From NCBI RefSeq assembly GCF_900095865.1, contig NZ_FMIZ01000007.1, forward strand, positions 1,362,530-1,426,529: a stretch of DNA of 64,000 nucleotides. The letters run 5' to 3'. Positions 37,164 to 45,821 of this stretch are shown here, one piece after another. The position numbers and the translations under genes were made by a program. How positions within the stretch are numbered: the stretch's first letter is position 1; every line of letters starts with the position of its first letter. This DNA comes from Massilioclostridium coli. GTDB taxonomy: Bacteria; Bacillota; Clostridia; Oscillospirales; Ruminococcaceae. The notes under the pieces are model-generated. The model was not told where the DNA came from, made no database searches, and worked only from the letters and a program-made list of their open reading frames with translations.

Positions 37164-37361
37164 TTGTTAAATTTTCATTAAAAATTTATAATATTTTAAA
37201 TAGCTGAAAAAATACTATATATAAAATATAATTATTTTTAATTATATTTTCTGTAATAATATATCTTTACTATGATGAGTTCCCTTTCTCCTGTCATGAT
37301 GACAGGTACCACCTTCCATCACTTGGACACAGCTATCCTGTCCAATGGAAGGTGGTTTTTT
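37164..37361 (+). ncRNA. candidate small RNA with own promoter and terminator
   Basis: TTGTTA (37164-37169) and TATAAT (37187-37192) are 17 bases apart, so a transcript could start near 37199. It would contain a perfect 8-bp inverted repeat CCTGTCAT-G-ATGACAGG (37290-37306). It would end at a long terminator (37309-37361): CCACCTTCCAT pairs with ATGGAAGGTGG and TTGGACA with TGTCCAA, followed by TTTTTT. No ORF with a ribosome-binding site lies inside. AT-rich DNA gives chance promoters, and the hairpin could simply terminate the AraC 3 transcript 250 bases downstream. Confidence 0.35.
37309..37361 (+). terminator. long two-part terminator hairpin
   Basis: An outer 11-bp stem (CCACCTTCCAT/ATGGAAGGTGG) and an inner 7-bp stem (TTGGACA/TGTCCAA) are separated by a small bulge and followed by six T residues. 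Confidence 0.85.
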
Positions 37362-37569
37362 CTTATCTATTTTAAGGTGAATAATAGGCTATTTTCCTTT
37401 TAAAGTATCCGTGGAACAAAGAATTGTTTCTTCGAATTGATGAATCAAAATATTTTTTATAACTCTATGGTCTATTTTGGACTACTCAATAAATTTGGAT
37501 ATTGCTTTTTTATCATTTTTTGCATGATATAGATTGAGTCTTTCTAAAAAATTAATTATTTCTATTTTT

Positions 37570-38265
37570 AATAAATATCCCCCGGCATAGCCGGGGGTTT
37601 TACAGATGCGCCTGTAAGGCTCTGTTACTAGCAGCGCCCCCAGGCGCTTTTTACGTCCTGACACCTGCGAATGGATTGTTACTTGCTACCCGTAAACGGG
37701 TCCATGTATTCTTTCAATGTTAGTTGGTCATGTAATTGGTCTTCTTTCAGCTGATTTTGTATATACTCTGCTATCTTTTTCTTATTCTTCCCTACTGTAT
37801 CTACATAGTATCCCCTGTACCAAAAGCTTCGGTTCCCATATTTATACTTTAAATTTCCATGTCTTTCGTGTATCAATATACTGCTTTTTCCCTTCAAATA
37901 TCCCATGAATCCTGATACACTTTCTTTTGGTGGTATTTCTACCAGCATGTGTATGTGATTTGGGCACACTTCCGCCTCTATTATCGTTATCCCTTTCCAT
38001 TCGCACAATTCCCTTAATATTTTCCCCACTTCTACTCTGTGCTCTCCATAGAAAATTTGCCTTCTGTATTTTGGCGCAAAGACTATGTGATATTTGCAAT
38101 TCCATGTTGTGTGTGCTAAACTTTTATTGTCATTCATCTCGAATGTCCTCCTTTTGGTTTTTTGTGCAGTTGTCAGGCCGCACTTATATTTTACCAAAAG
38201 GAGTTTTTTTGCATACTCACCGCTAAAGCTTTTGGGAACCCCTGACACAGTCGGGGGTTTTCTTA
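37570..38265 (-). mobile_element. IS200-type insertion sequence (IS200/IS605 family, TnpA only)
   Basis: The element is about 0.7 kb and holds a single HUH transposase gene on the minus strand with no TnpB gene. Both ends have similar subterminal hairpins: 38237-38259 on the left (AACCCC...GGGGTT) and 37579-37597 on the right (CCCCCGGC-ATA-GCCGGGGG). Between transposase stop and right hairpin, a further GC-rich hairpin (GCGCCTG...CAGGCGC) is present. As usual for the family, there are no terminal inverted repeats or target duplications, so exact ends are uncertain by a few bases. It lies between the AraC 3 region and the tRNA cluster. Confidence 0.85.
37679..38137 (-). CDS. tnpA: IS200/IS605-family transposase TnpA
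   Basis: The 152-residue protein is a Y1 HUH transposase that moves single-stranded DNA by a peel-and-paste mechanism. The metal-binding HUH motif is His61-Ile-His63 (CPNHIHMLVEIPP). The catalytic tyrosine is probably Tyr125 in KIAEYIQNQL. Conserved segments WNCKYHIVFAPKYRRQIFYG and SFWYRGYYVDTVG are intact, so the enzyme looks functional. GGAGG lies ten bases before ATG 38137; an upstream in-frame extension has no ribosome-binding site and covers the left-end hairpin. Confidence 0.92.
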   Translation of the reverse strand: MNDNKSLAHTTWNCKYHIVFAPKYRRQIFYGEHRVEVGKILRELCEWKGITIIEAEVCPNHIHMLVEIPPKESVSGFMGYLKGKSSILIHERHGNLKYKYGNRSFWYRGYYVDTVGKNKKKIAEYIQNQLKEDQLHDQLTLKEYMDPFTGSK

Positions 38266-38408
38266 TACAAAAAAGCAGATAAAAATTGCTTTTTATCTGC
38301 TTACTATTATCTTTCTATTCTGTTGTGAAGGTTCGAACCCTTCTAGTCCGTATTTTTTACGAAAAGATATCTACGGAGCGTGTCACCTAAAAATCCTCTA
38401 GAAAAATG

Positions 38409-38437
38409 AAAAAAAGCCCGAAATCTCGGGCTTTTTT
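38409..38437 (-). terminator. terminator of the tRNA operon
   Basis: AAAAAAGCCCGA and TCGGGCTTTTTT form a 12-bp stem with an AATC loop just after the last tRNA gene on the minus strand. Confidence 0.88.
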
Positions 38438-38466
38438 CAGGCGATATCTATTTTGTTCGCCACACA

Positions 38467-38542
38467 TGGCTGGGGTGGAAGGATTTGAACCCTCGGAATG
38501 CCAGAGCCAGAATCTGGTGCCTTACCACTTGGCGACACCCCA
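38467..38542 (-). tRNA. tRNA-Gln (CTG)
   Basis: The 76-base cloverleaf has acceptor TGGGGTG/CACCCCA, D arm GCCAAGTGGTAAGGC, anticodon stem CCAGA/TCTGG with loop TTCTGGC (anticodon CTG), a TTCAAAT T-loop and an encoded CCA. It is last in the five-tRNA operon. Confidence 0.93.
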
Positions 38543-38571
38543 ATATAAGAAGCCTTACAAATGTAAGGCTT

Positions 38572-38647
38572 TGGCTGGACTGGCTGGATTCGAACCAGCG
38601 GGATGACGGAGTCAAAGTCCGTTGCCTTACCACTTGGCGACAGTCCA
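38572..38647 (-). tRNA. tRNA-Gln (TTG)
   Basis: Acceptor TGGACTG/CAGTCCA, anticodon stem ACGGA/TCCGT with loop CTTTGAC (anticodon TTG), T arm GCTGG-TTCGAAT-CCAGC and an encoded CCA. The D arm is identical to that of the adjacent tRNA-Gln(CTG), suggesting tandem duplication. A small hairpin AAGCCTTACA/TGTAAGGCTT separates the two. Confidence 0.94.
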
Positions 38648-38691
38648 ATAAAGATTTGTAACTGGAAGAACTTCTTCCAGTTACAATTTAG

Positions 38692-38769
38692 TGGGGTGGA
38701 ATATGGGATTCGAACCCATGGTCTCCAGTGCCACAAACTGGCGCTTTAACCAACTAAGCTAAATCCACC
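38692..38769 (-). tRNA. tRNA-His (GTG)
   Basis: The loop TTGTGGC carries anticodon GTG between stems CCAGT/ACTGG. The extra G at position -1 faces discriminator C73, the tRNA-His identity pair, and CCA is encoded. The acceptor stem GTGGATT/ATTCCAC has a T-T mismatch at pair 6-67. Confidence 0.93.
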
Positions 38770-38777
38770 ATAACTAA

Positions 38778-38854
<77 letters not shown>

Positions 38855-38876
38855 GTATGTAACAAATGTTACATAA

Positions 38877-38950
38877 TGGAGCGGGTGATGGGAATCGAAC
38901 CCACACAACCAGCTTGGAAGGCTGGGATTCTACCATTGAACTACACCCGC
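38877..38950 (-). tRNA. tRNA-Gly (TCC)
   Basis: Acceptor GCGGGTG/CACCCGC, D arm GTTCAATGGTAGAAT, anticodon stem CCAGC/GCTGG with loop CTTCCAA (anticodon TCC), a TTCGATT T-loop, discriminator T and an encoded CCA. It is first in the operon. Confidence 0.95.
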
Positions 38951-38980
38951 AAGTTGTAATCCTCATCAGCGACGAATATT

Positions 38981-39009
38981 ATTATACCAGACTGTTTTTG
39001 ATTTGTCAA
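38981..39009 (-). promoter_or_regulatory. promoter of the tRNA operon
   Basis: On the minus strand TTGACA and TATAAT, both full consensus, are separated by 17 bases. The -10 lies about 30 bases before tRNA-Gly, as expected for a stable-RNA promoter. Confidence 0.92.
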
Positions 39010-39113
39010 CAGTTTTTTTGATTTTTTTCGCAAAAAAATTCAGACAACATTATTTTGTATTTTTATATAAAAATATTTAAATATTTTAAACATTTTATAT
39101 AATTTAAATAAAT

Positions 39114-39551
39114 TTATTTCATATTTCTTAAAGCATTGCAGTTGTCTTCATTATAAATCGCAAAATCATTTTGAAATAATAATTCCGCAGTAACTCCATT
39201 CCCCACAATTTTGGTACCAGTAAAACTCCCATCATAAATTTCTCCATATCCACAGGAAGGACTACGGCTCTTTAAAACCGCTGCTGAACAATCCAATAAT
39301 TTTGCTATACGTAATGTTTCTTCAGCACCTTTTTGAAAGGCGTTTGTAACATCTTCTCCAATTTGGTTAATTACTCGTTCCGAAACAATCTCGGAGGGAA
39401 TTCTAGGTGTAGACATCCCTCCTAGCTGTTCTGGACAGACAGGAATCAACTGGTGATGTTCTGTTAAAGAACACACCAGTTCATTTTTACATCCTGTTCC
39501 ACAATACCGACAATTTATTCCTAATAAACACGCACTTACAAGTAACTTCAT
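39114..39551 (-). CDS. DUF523 family protein
   Basis: The 145-residue protein matches the DUF523 (YbbK-like) family: LVSACLLGINCRYCGTGC at the start, LIPVCPEQLGGMSTPRIPSEI, and LKSRSPSCGYGEIYDGSFTG. Several conserved Cys residues (8, 14, 17, 21, 39, 99) suggest metal or iron-sulfur binding, but no biochemical function is established to my knowledge. Its ATG overlaps the stop of the upstream ABC exporter gene as ATGA, so the two are translationally coupled. No transport role for it can be read from sequence. Confidence 0.88.
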   Translation of the reverse strand: MKLLVSACLLGINCRYCGTGCKNELVCSLTEHHQLIPVCPEQLGGMSTPRIPSEIVSERVINQIGEDVTNAFQKGAEETLRIAKLLDCSAAVLKSRSPSCGYGEIYDGSFTGTKIVGNGVTAELLFQNDFAIYNEDNCNALRNMK

Positions 39552-41317
39552 CCTACATCCTCCGGCAAAGAATCTTCATACAAATGGGCATAAATACCGC
39601 CTTTTTGCAATAACTCATGATGGTTGCCCTGCTCCTCAATTCCATTTTCAGTTAACACCAAAATTGTAGTCGCATTTTTAATCGTAGAAAGACGATGGGC
39701 AATGGTAAATGTTGTTCTCCCCACCGATAAATCTTCTAAAGAACGCTGTACTAACCGTTCACTCTCGGTATCCAAAGCAGATGTTGCCTCATCTAAAATT
39801 AAAATAGGTGGATTCTTTAAAAATGCCCTAGCAATACTAATCCTCTGTTTTTGACCTCCAGACAGTTTTACCCCTCGTTCTCCTACATAGGTATCATATT
39901 TATGTTCCAGTTTCATGATAAATTCATGCGCACCAGCCTTTTTAGCAGCTTCTATTACTTCTTCCTTAGATGCTCCTAATTTTCCATAGGCAATATTATC
40001 ATAAACTGATCCAGAAAACAAATAAACATCTTGTTGTACTACCCCTATTTGAGAACGTAAACTATGTAATGTAAAGCGTTTAATATCCTCTCCATCAATT
40101 AAAATTTTTCCACAAGTGACATCATAAAAACGTGGTATTAAACTACATAAAGTCGTTTTTCCACTACCAGATGGCCCAACCAGCGCAATATTTTCTCCGG
40201 CAGGAACTTTTAAATTGATATTGGATAATACTTCTTTTCCTCCATCGGCATACTGGAATCCAACATGATCAAAGGTAACTTCTCCTTTCACCTGCTGAAA
40301 AGGAATGGCCTCTGGTGAATCCCCTAAATCTACAGGAACATCCATCACTTCAGTAAAACGTTCAATACCTGTCATACCTCGCTGAAACTGTTCTGTAAAC
40401 TCGACAATTCTGCGGATCGAGGTTAACAATGTTGTAATATACAATAAATAAGCCATAAAATCTCCTGGCGTAATTTTTCTATACAACATAAATAATGCCC
40501 CAGCTACTACCACAGCAATGTACATAATGCCATCAAAAATACGGGTACAACTTTGGAATCCAGCCATAAAATGATACATCTCTTTTTTTATATCCAAAAA
40601 TTTATGATTCCCTTTTTGAAATTGCTCCTGCTCCATTTCCTCGTTAGCAAAAGATTTAATTACACGGATTCCCAACAAGCTATCCTCTACTTTGGCGTTA
40701 ATTTCCCCCAATTGGTCCCTGGACTTTTTAAATGCTCTTCTCATACTTTTATTGAATTTTAAAGAACAAAACAGCATAATTGGAATAAACGCAAATACAA
40801 TTAAAGTCAACCATACATTTACCTGAGCTAAAATAATAAATGCAACGGTAATTTTTAAAGCAGCAATAAAAAATTCTTCCGGACAGTGATGGGCAAATTC
40901 TGTTACATCAAACAGGTCGCTAGTAAAACGTGCCATAATCTGTCCTATTTTTGTATTATCAAAATAAGTGAAAGATAATTTTTGTAAATGGGAAAACAAA
41001 TCTTTTCTCATATCAGTTTCAATCTTGGCACCCATTACATGTCCAATATTCGCCATATAATAATTGGCGAATGTATCAATAATCCGCAAAATCAAATAAA
41101 AAATACCAACAGATAAAATCACCTTTACTGACAATGCCTGTAAATCGTTCATCCCTAAATTGGTTAAATAACGCACGATTAAAGGCAGCACCAGCTCACA
41201 TATCGTAGTTAAGGATGCGCAAAATAAATCCATCATTAAAATCCAACGGTATTTTTTAAAATAAGGGGCAAACCTTTTGATAAGTTGAAAATTTTTTGTT
41301 TTTGTAGATTTTTCCAC
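39548..41317 (-). CDS. ABC exporter, fused permease and ATPase (MsbA/MdlB type)
   Basis: The 589-residue half-transporter has a type IV exporter membrane domain (about 25-310, six spans, with LSFTYFDNTKIGQIMARFTSDLFDV). Its ATPase domain has Walker A VGPSGSGKTT (about 377), the Q-loop IGVVQQDVYLFSGSV, signature [16 protein letters not shown], Walker B ILILDEATSALDTESE and the switch His IAHRLSTI. It should act as a homodimer exporting a lipid, peptide or drug; the substrate is unknown. The start is GTG (41317) after AAGGAAAC. DUF523 follows with a four-base overlap. Confidence 0.92.
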   Translation of the reverse strand: MEKSTKTKNFQLIKRFAPYFKKYRWILMMDLFCASLTTICELVLPLIVRYLTNLGMNDLQALSVKVILSVGIFYLILRIIDTFANYYMANIGHVMGAKIETDMRKDLFSHLQKLSFTYFDNTKIGQIMARFTSDLFDVTEFAHHCPEEFFIAALKITVAFIILAQVNVWLTLIVFAFIPIMLFCSLKFNKSMRRAFKKSRDQLGEINAKVEDSLLGIRVIKSFANEEMEQEQFQKGNHKFLDIKKEMYHFMAGFQSCTRIFDGIMYIAVVVAGALFMLYRKITPGDFMAYLLYITTLLTSIRRIVEFTEQFQRGMTGIERFTEVMDVPVDLGDSPEAIPFQQVKGEVTFDHVGFQYADGGKEVLSNINLKVPAGENIALVGPSGSGKTTLCSLIPRFYDVTCGKILIDGEDIKRFTLHSLRSQIGVVQQDVYLFSGSVYDNIAYGKLGASKEEVIEAAKKAGAHEFIMKLEHKYDTYVGERGVKLSGGQKQRISIARAFLKNPPILILDEATSALDTESERLVQRSLEDLSVGRTTFTIAHRLSTIKNATTILVLTENGIEEQGNHHELLQKGGIYAHLYEDSLPEDVG

Positions 41318-41626
41318 TCAGTTTCCTTCTTTCTTTTCTATTTTTATAAGGAGGTATCAAGATTGTTTATCAATAATAAGACTGAGCTAAATACTCCAGT
41401 CTTATTATACAATTGTTTTTGTTAGAACGCAAATAAATGAATTTAATTTTTTACAAGATGGAACTATTATCATTTTGTAGATTTCTAAAAGGAATACATC
41501 TAACTCAAAATAAAACTGACTCCGCTTAAAAAACGAAGCCAGTATTTTTCATTATCATAACAACATATTGCTTTTCTGAAAAGCTTAATTTTTACTATTG
41601 ATCAATAGAATCAAATAAAATCATCC
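41318..41626. other. intergenic region after the phosphoglucomutase gene
   Basis: About 309 AT-rich bases hold the minus-strand terminator at 41507-41543 and presumably the promoter of the ABC exporter, which I could not define. Confidence 0.5.
41507..41543 (-). terminator. terminator of the rnf-pgm operon
   Basis: On the minus strand ACTGGCTTCG pairs with CGGAGTCAGT over ten positions using two G-T wobbles, followed by TTTTATTTT. In the plus orientation the wobbles become mismatches, so it serves the minus strand only. Confidence 0.7.
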
Positions 41627-43345
41627 TTAGAACCCTAAAATTTTGGTAAAATCATCTTGCAGTTCTTTTTGGATTTGTTCTGCTTCCTCCAAAGTTGGGG
41701 CAGTAGCAGTATAGTAAGCTTTAATTTTTGGTTCTGTACCAGATGGACGTAAAATAACAGTTGCTCCACCTTCCAAAATGTATTCTAAAACATCGGATTT
41801 GGGAAGATGAATTTCTGTTACTTCACCAGTTGCAATATCAGTGGATTTCGAAGCGTTGTAATCTGCATAACGGATTACCTTTCTGCCACCAATAGAAGTA
41901 GGGCGATTTTTACGAATATCCGACATAATCTGAGCCATTCGTTCCATACCGGAAGCCCCTTCGCAAACAAAACTAATGGTAGCGTGGCGATATACCCCAT
42001 ACTTTTCATATAAATGGTTCAAAGCATCTAAAACGCTGATACCCTGTTGACGATAAAACGCAGCCATTTCACAAATCATCATAGAAGCAATAACAGCGTC
42101 CTTATCACGCACATAGCTACCTGCTAGATAACCATAGCTTTCTTCAAACCCAAAGATAAACCGGTCATCTTCCCCTTTTGCTTCCAACAAGCCAATCTGT
42201 TCCCCAATATATTTGAATCCAGTTAACACATTTTTCAGTTCAACCCCATATTCTTCACAAATTGGACAAACTAAATTAGTAGAAACAATAGTTTTTACTG
42301 CGATTGGATTTTTAGGCATAATTCCAAGGGCAGTTCTCTCTTTACAAATGTATTCCAGCAACAACGCGCCTACTTCGTTTCCAGTTAACAGTACATAGTT
42401 TCCCTCTTTATCTGGAACCGCAATTCCCATACGGTCACAGTCTGGGTCTGTTGCCAGTAAAATATCTGGTTTTACTGTTTGGCAATCCCGGATTCCCAGT
42501 TCCAAAGCTTCACGGATTTCCGGGTTTGGGAATGGACAGGTTGGAAAGTTTCCGTCTGGATTTTCCTGTTCCGCAACAACATGAACATTTTGAACACCCA
42601 TTTGTGCTAATAACTTCCGTACCGGCATATTGCCTGCACCATTCAATGGAGTATAGACAACGCTCATATTGGCTTTTTCCAAAGCTTCTGGATGAATCGA
42701 TCTGGCTTTCACAGCATCTAGATATTTTTGTTCTACCGCTTCACTAATATATTCAATTTTGCTTTCTGCGACAGCCTGGTCAAAATCCATTAATTTTACA
42801 TCGTGGAAAGCATCTATTTTCGCGGAGTATTCTAACACTTTATCAGCGGATTCAGAAGTCATTTGACAGCCATCCGGACCATACGCTTTATAGCCATTGT
42901 ATTTTGCAGGATTGTGACTTGCTGTAATCATAATACCAGCCTGACAGTTTAACTCACGCACCGCAAAAGATAAGCATGGAACTGGCATCAGTTGACGATA
43001 TATATAAGCTTTTACACCATTCGCTGCTAAAACACTAGCAGCTTCTTTTGCAAAAACATCGGATTTAATCCGGCTATCATAACTAATTGCAACCGCTGGA
43101 TTCTCATAATCATGTTTTAAATATTCCGCCATTGCCTGGGTAGTTTTACGGACAACATAGATATTCATCCGGTTGGTACCTGCGCCTATAACACCACGAA
43201 GCCCAGCAGTACCAAATTTCAGCTCACAGTAAAACCTATCTTTAATTGCTTCCTGATCGCCTTCAATTTCTGCCAATTCACGAATCAAATCCTGATCTTC
43301 TAAATTCATAGATTTCCATTGATTGTAAAGCTCCATTTCTTTCAT
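41627..43345 (-). CDS. alpha-phosphoglucomutase / phosphomannomutase (PgcA-like)
   Basis: The 572-residue cytoplasmic enzyme interconverts hexose 1- and 6-phosphates. Family motifs are FGTAGLRGVIGAGTNRMN near the start, the phosphoserine loop GIMITASHNPAKYNGYKAYGPDG, the metal loop LLATDPDCDRMGIAV, the sugar loop FGFEESYGYLAGSYVRDKDAV and the phosphate loop ILRPSGTEPKIKAYY. Length and motifs match the Firmicutes PgcA/PgmB-type alpha-phosphoglucomutase. ATG 43345 is chosen because AAGGGG lies nine bases upstream. It is last in an operon with rnfDEA and a putative glycosidase. Confidence 0.93.
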   Translation of the reverse strand: MKEMELYNQWKSMNLEDQDLIRELAEIEGDQEAIKDRFYCELKFGTAGLRGVIGAGTNRMNIYVVRKTTQAMAEYLKHDYENPAVAISYDSRIKSDVFAKEAASVLAANGVKAYIYRQLMPVPCLSFAVRELNCQAGIMITASHNPAKYNGYKAYGPDGCQMTSESADKVLEYSAKIDAFHDVKLMDFDQAVAESKIEYISEAVEQKYLDAVKARSIHPEALEKANMSVVYTPLNGAGNMPVRKLLAQMGVQNVHVVAEQENPDGNFPTCPFPNPEIREALELGIRDCQTVKPDILLATDPDCDRMGIAVPDKEGNYVLLTGNEVGALLLEYICKERTALGIMPKNPIAVKTIVSTNLVCPICEEYGVELKNVLTGFKYIGEQIGLLEAKGEDDRFIFGFEESYGYLAGSYVRDKDAVIASMMICEMAAFYRQQGISVLDALNHLYEKYGVYRHATISFVCEGASGMERMAQIMSDIRKNRPTSIGGRKVIRYADYNASKSTDIATGEVTEIHLPKSDVLEYILEGGATVILRPSGTEPKIKAYYTATAPTLEEAEQIQKELQDDFTKILGF

Positions 43346-43393
43346 ATGACATAACCCCTTTTTAATATATTCAATCATTGTGCCCAATAACAA

Positions 43394-44542
43394 TTATGGC
43401 TGTAAGTCAAGATGGCTTTTTACATTAATACTACTTAATGCGGATAAAAGTTGATCCCTATTCTGGTCTGCTTGAAGAACCGGCAACACTTCCGAGTTTC
43501 CGGAATTTGCCTGAATTGTCGTAACAACAGTTTGTACAATTTGTGTTTGGTCAGTAATCACAGAACCATTTTGTTCTAATCCGGATGGATAAGCAGACAA
43601 ATCAATTACAGGGGCATTGATTGCAGCACCATAAGTAGATGGATCGCCACCATAAGCCATTTCCCCAGCACCTGTTGCTGCATCCCAGCTATAAGAGAGA
43701 ATTACTTTTACACCAGTTGCGTTTACCTCACGAATAAACTGCTTTAAAATATCCTGTTTGGATACACCATTATCAAATAAATCATATCTTGTATCTTTTG
43801 CGGTTGGGAATTGTACATTCGTCAGCATAACATATTCATATCCCATTGTATGCAATTCCGCAGCCAAATCCTTAATATATGCTCTTGCACTATCTTTATA
43901 AGGATTCAGCCAACGGATTTTTTCATTTCCTTGTAACCAGGTTGTTTTTGGCTGTCCCTGGTAAGTAATCGCATTATCACGGCTTCCATTTGCAGCAGTA
44001 GAATCTTGGAATGCAGATAGCTGCGCAATTGGAGTAAGTCCAGCATTTTTTACAGTAGTATAAATCTCCTGTGCATTCACTGGGTTTTGGGTTACTGCGC
44101 CCCATTGGGTTGCAGCAACTACCTGGGTTTGATACAGTACCTGTCCTTTTTCTGTCTTAAATGGAATAATAACACTATCATATCCTTGCGTTTTGGATTG
44201 TGTTAAAAAGCTTTGCAATCCAGCTGGATTAGTTAACAGGTTTTCTGGCATCTCCACAGACACTCTAGTTGTAGCTTGTGATTCTGGCTCAGGTTCAGAA
44301 GAAGTTGTCTCCTCAGAAGATGTTTCGGAAGAAGCATCCACAGAAGATATATCCATACTGGAACTATTTGTTTGCGTACTATTTTTTTGATTGCCCAAAA
44401 ATTGGCTAAAGATAAAAAACGCAATCGCTACAATCAGTAAAAAAGCAATTATCCAACGGAAAATTTTCCAAAACCCACCACCAGAAGGCCCTTTTCCACG
44501 GTAAATTTTATCATATCGTTTTACTTTAACTGGCTTTGACAT
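43394..44542 (-). CDS. membrane-anchored putative glycoside hydrolase (DUF4015-like)
   Basis: The 382-residue protein has a basic cytoplasmic N-terminus, one membrane span (about 27-48, IFRWIIAFLLIVAIAFFIFS), a Ser/Glu/Thr linker (about 53-92) and an extracellular domain like the putative TIM-barrel glycosidases of DUF4015. Supporting segments are GLTPIAQLSAFQDS, RWLNPYKDSARAYIKDLAAELHTMGYEYVMLTNVQFP and VKVILSYSWDA. Members are thought to act on polysaccharides, but activity is not shown. GGAGG precedes ATG 44542. It lies between rnfA and the phosphoglucomutase gene in one operon. Confidence 0.75.
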   Translation of the reverse strand: MSKPVKVKRYDKIYRGKGPSGGGFWKIFRWIIAFLLIVAIAFFIFSQFLGNQKNSTQTNSSSMDISSVDASSETSSEETTSSEPEPESQATTRVSVEMPENLLTNPAGLQSFLTQSKTQGYDSVIIPFKTEKGQVLYQTQVVAATQWGAVTQNPVNAQEIYTTVKNAGLTPIAQLSAFQDSTAANGSRDNAITYQGQPKTTWLQGNEKIRWLNPYKDSARAYIKDLAAELHTMGYEYVMLTNVQFPTAKDTRYDLFDNGVSKQDILKQFIREVNATGVKVILSYSWDAATGAGEMAYGGDPSTYGAAINAPVIDLSAYPSGLEQNGSVITDQTQIVQTVVTTIQANSGNSEVLPVLQADQNRDQLLSALSSINVKSHLDLQP

Positions 44543-44579
44543 GCGCAAACCTCCATATTGTTATTACTATATTTTGTTT

Positions 44580-45203
44580 TTATACAGGAAGCTGATGCCC
44601 GATCAGCCCATAGAAAGCCATAGAAAGGATACCAATATACATCATAGTAATTGGGAAACCCCGAAATGGTTTTGGAATATGATTACTATATAAATAAGAA
44701 TAGGATACCGCCAGCAAGAATACTGCTAACATAAAGCCTAACCCTGTTCCTAGCCCAAAGCCAATTGCGGACCAAAAGCTAATCGTTTTTAAAGAATTGA
44801 TTAATAACAACGCCCCTAATACAGTACAGTTAAAAGCAGATAAATGGATCATTGGCTTTATTTCTTTCGAGAAACGATTTGGTAAAGCGCTCACCAATAA
44901 AACAGCTGCAATATATACAGCCCCAATAATAGCAACATATACTAATGGGGTAATATAGTACCGATACTCTAAGTTCTGCAACAATGGATTTACAAAATAC
45001 GTAATAATAGAAGCTATTACTGTAATAGTTGTTAAAATAATACCAAACAGTAACAGGTTTATCTTTTTACGTAACATTAACAACACAGTACTGGTCCCTA
45101 AAGTACGGCTAAAAATCGTGTTTTCTAAAAAAATTGCCACTAACATCATGGAAAAGAAGGTACCAGTATAATTTAAAGTAGAACCAATTAATTGTGATGA
45201 CAT
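44580..45203 (-). CDS. rnfA: Rnf-type electron transport complex subunit A
   Basis: The 207-residue, six-span membrane protein matches the RnfA/NqrE family, including FLENTIFSRTLGTSTVL near residue 25 and the central NCTVLGALLLIN segment. RnfA and RnfE form an inverted pair in the membrane core of Rnf, which couples ferredoxin oxidation to NAD+ reduction and Na+ or H+ export; each contributes Cys residues to a membrane [2Fe-2S] cluster. A Cys is present in the central half (NCT), but the corresponding N-terminal-half Cys usual near residue 25 is replaced here (NTIFSRTLG). It starts three bases after rnfE. Confidence 0.87.
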   Translation of the reverse strand: MSSQLIGSTLNYTGTFFSMMLVAIFLENTIFSRTLGTSTVLLMLRKKINLLLFGIILTTITVIASIITYFVNPLLQNLEYRYYITPLVYVAIIGAVYIAAVLLVSALPNRFSKEIKPMIHLSAFNCTVLGALLLINSLKTISFWSAIGFGLGTGLGFMLAVFLLAVSYSYLYSNHIPKPFRGFPITMMYIGILSMAFYGLIGHQLPV

Positions 45204-45206
45204 CTA

Positions 45207-45821
45207 CTAACCCCTCCTTTTCTTTTTTGGATGGTATTCCTGTTTTATCCGGTTGACAATCGCAGATAAAAACGCAATCATCATAAATCCGGCAAATGGT
45301 AATAATACTGCTGGGGCAATTTCCATCCCAATTTGGTATCCCCATAAAGTGCCACGTCCTAACAATTCCCGAATTGCTCCGACTAGACAGGCAACAATTG
45401 TAAACCCTACCATTTGAAGCAAAAGGTCAAGAACCATCTTTCCTTTGGAAGGAGCTTTCCGAAAACGTGTTTCACTCTTTTGTACAATTAACGAGTTGGT
45501 TACCAATAAAGGAAGGTAAATACCCAGTTTATAAACCAAACCGGTTTCTATTTGATCAATCAGCATTGCCACTGGTATAAACACAACAGAAGCAAGCAAT
45601 ACATTAAAAATAACACGGATGGTATATGGAATTGCTTTGGGAACAAAAGAGGAGATTAAAATTGTAATAAACGTAATCACAGCAAATGCAAAACTCAACG
45701 CTATCGCATTTTTTAAGGTATAGGACATAATTACCACAGGTGCTAATAAAAGTCCCCGCTCCAATACCATGTTGTCAAAAATTAAAGATTTCCAGTTTAA
45801 TTCTCTCTGATTCTGTGTCAT
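45207..45821 (-). CDS. rnfE: Rnf-type electron transport complex subunit E
   Basis: The 204-residue membrane protein matches RnfE/NqrD: about six spans, LLLAPVVIMSYTLKNAIALSFAFAVITF at the N-terminal half and LPLLVTNSLIVQKSETRFRK before the second half. RnfE normally has a Cys in the motif GLCPxLA near the start and NC in the second half; here those positions read LLLAPVV and VTNSLIV, so cluster-ligand Cys residues seem to be lost. Its ATG overlaps the rnfD stop (ATGA). The lost cysteines suggest a divergent Rnf-like complex. Confidence 0.82.
   Translation of the reverse strand: MTQNQRELNWKSLIFDNMVLERGLLLAPVVIMSYTLKNAIALSFAFAVITFITILISSFVPKAIPYTIRVIFNVLLASVVFIPVAMLIDQIETGLVYKLGIYLPLLVTNSLIVQKSETRFRKAPSKGKMVLDLLLQMVGFTIVACLVGAIRELLGRGTLWGYQIGMEIAPAVLLPFAGFMMIAFLSAIVNRIKQEYHPKKKRRG

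Larger units (their letters stand above)
37059..37569. other. AT-rich region with a possible small RNA
   Basis: About 500 bases lie between AraC regulator 3 and the IS200 element. A promoter-like sequence and a structured, terminated segment at 37164-37361 are listed separately. The remainder shows no gene. Confidence 0.5.

Noticed and set aside
37482-37664. 60-codon minus-strand ORF at the right end of the IS200 element
   Set aside because: It is formed by translating the right-end hairpins; IS200 elements carry only tnpA.
38329-38345. Sixth tRNA gene
   Set aside because: Only a T-arm-like sequence is present on the opposite strand; no acceptor, D or anticodon arm can be built.
39548-41317. 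Two-component heterodimeric exporter
   Set aside because: Only one half-transporter gene is present and the next gene is DUF523, so a homodimer is the simpler reading.
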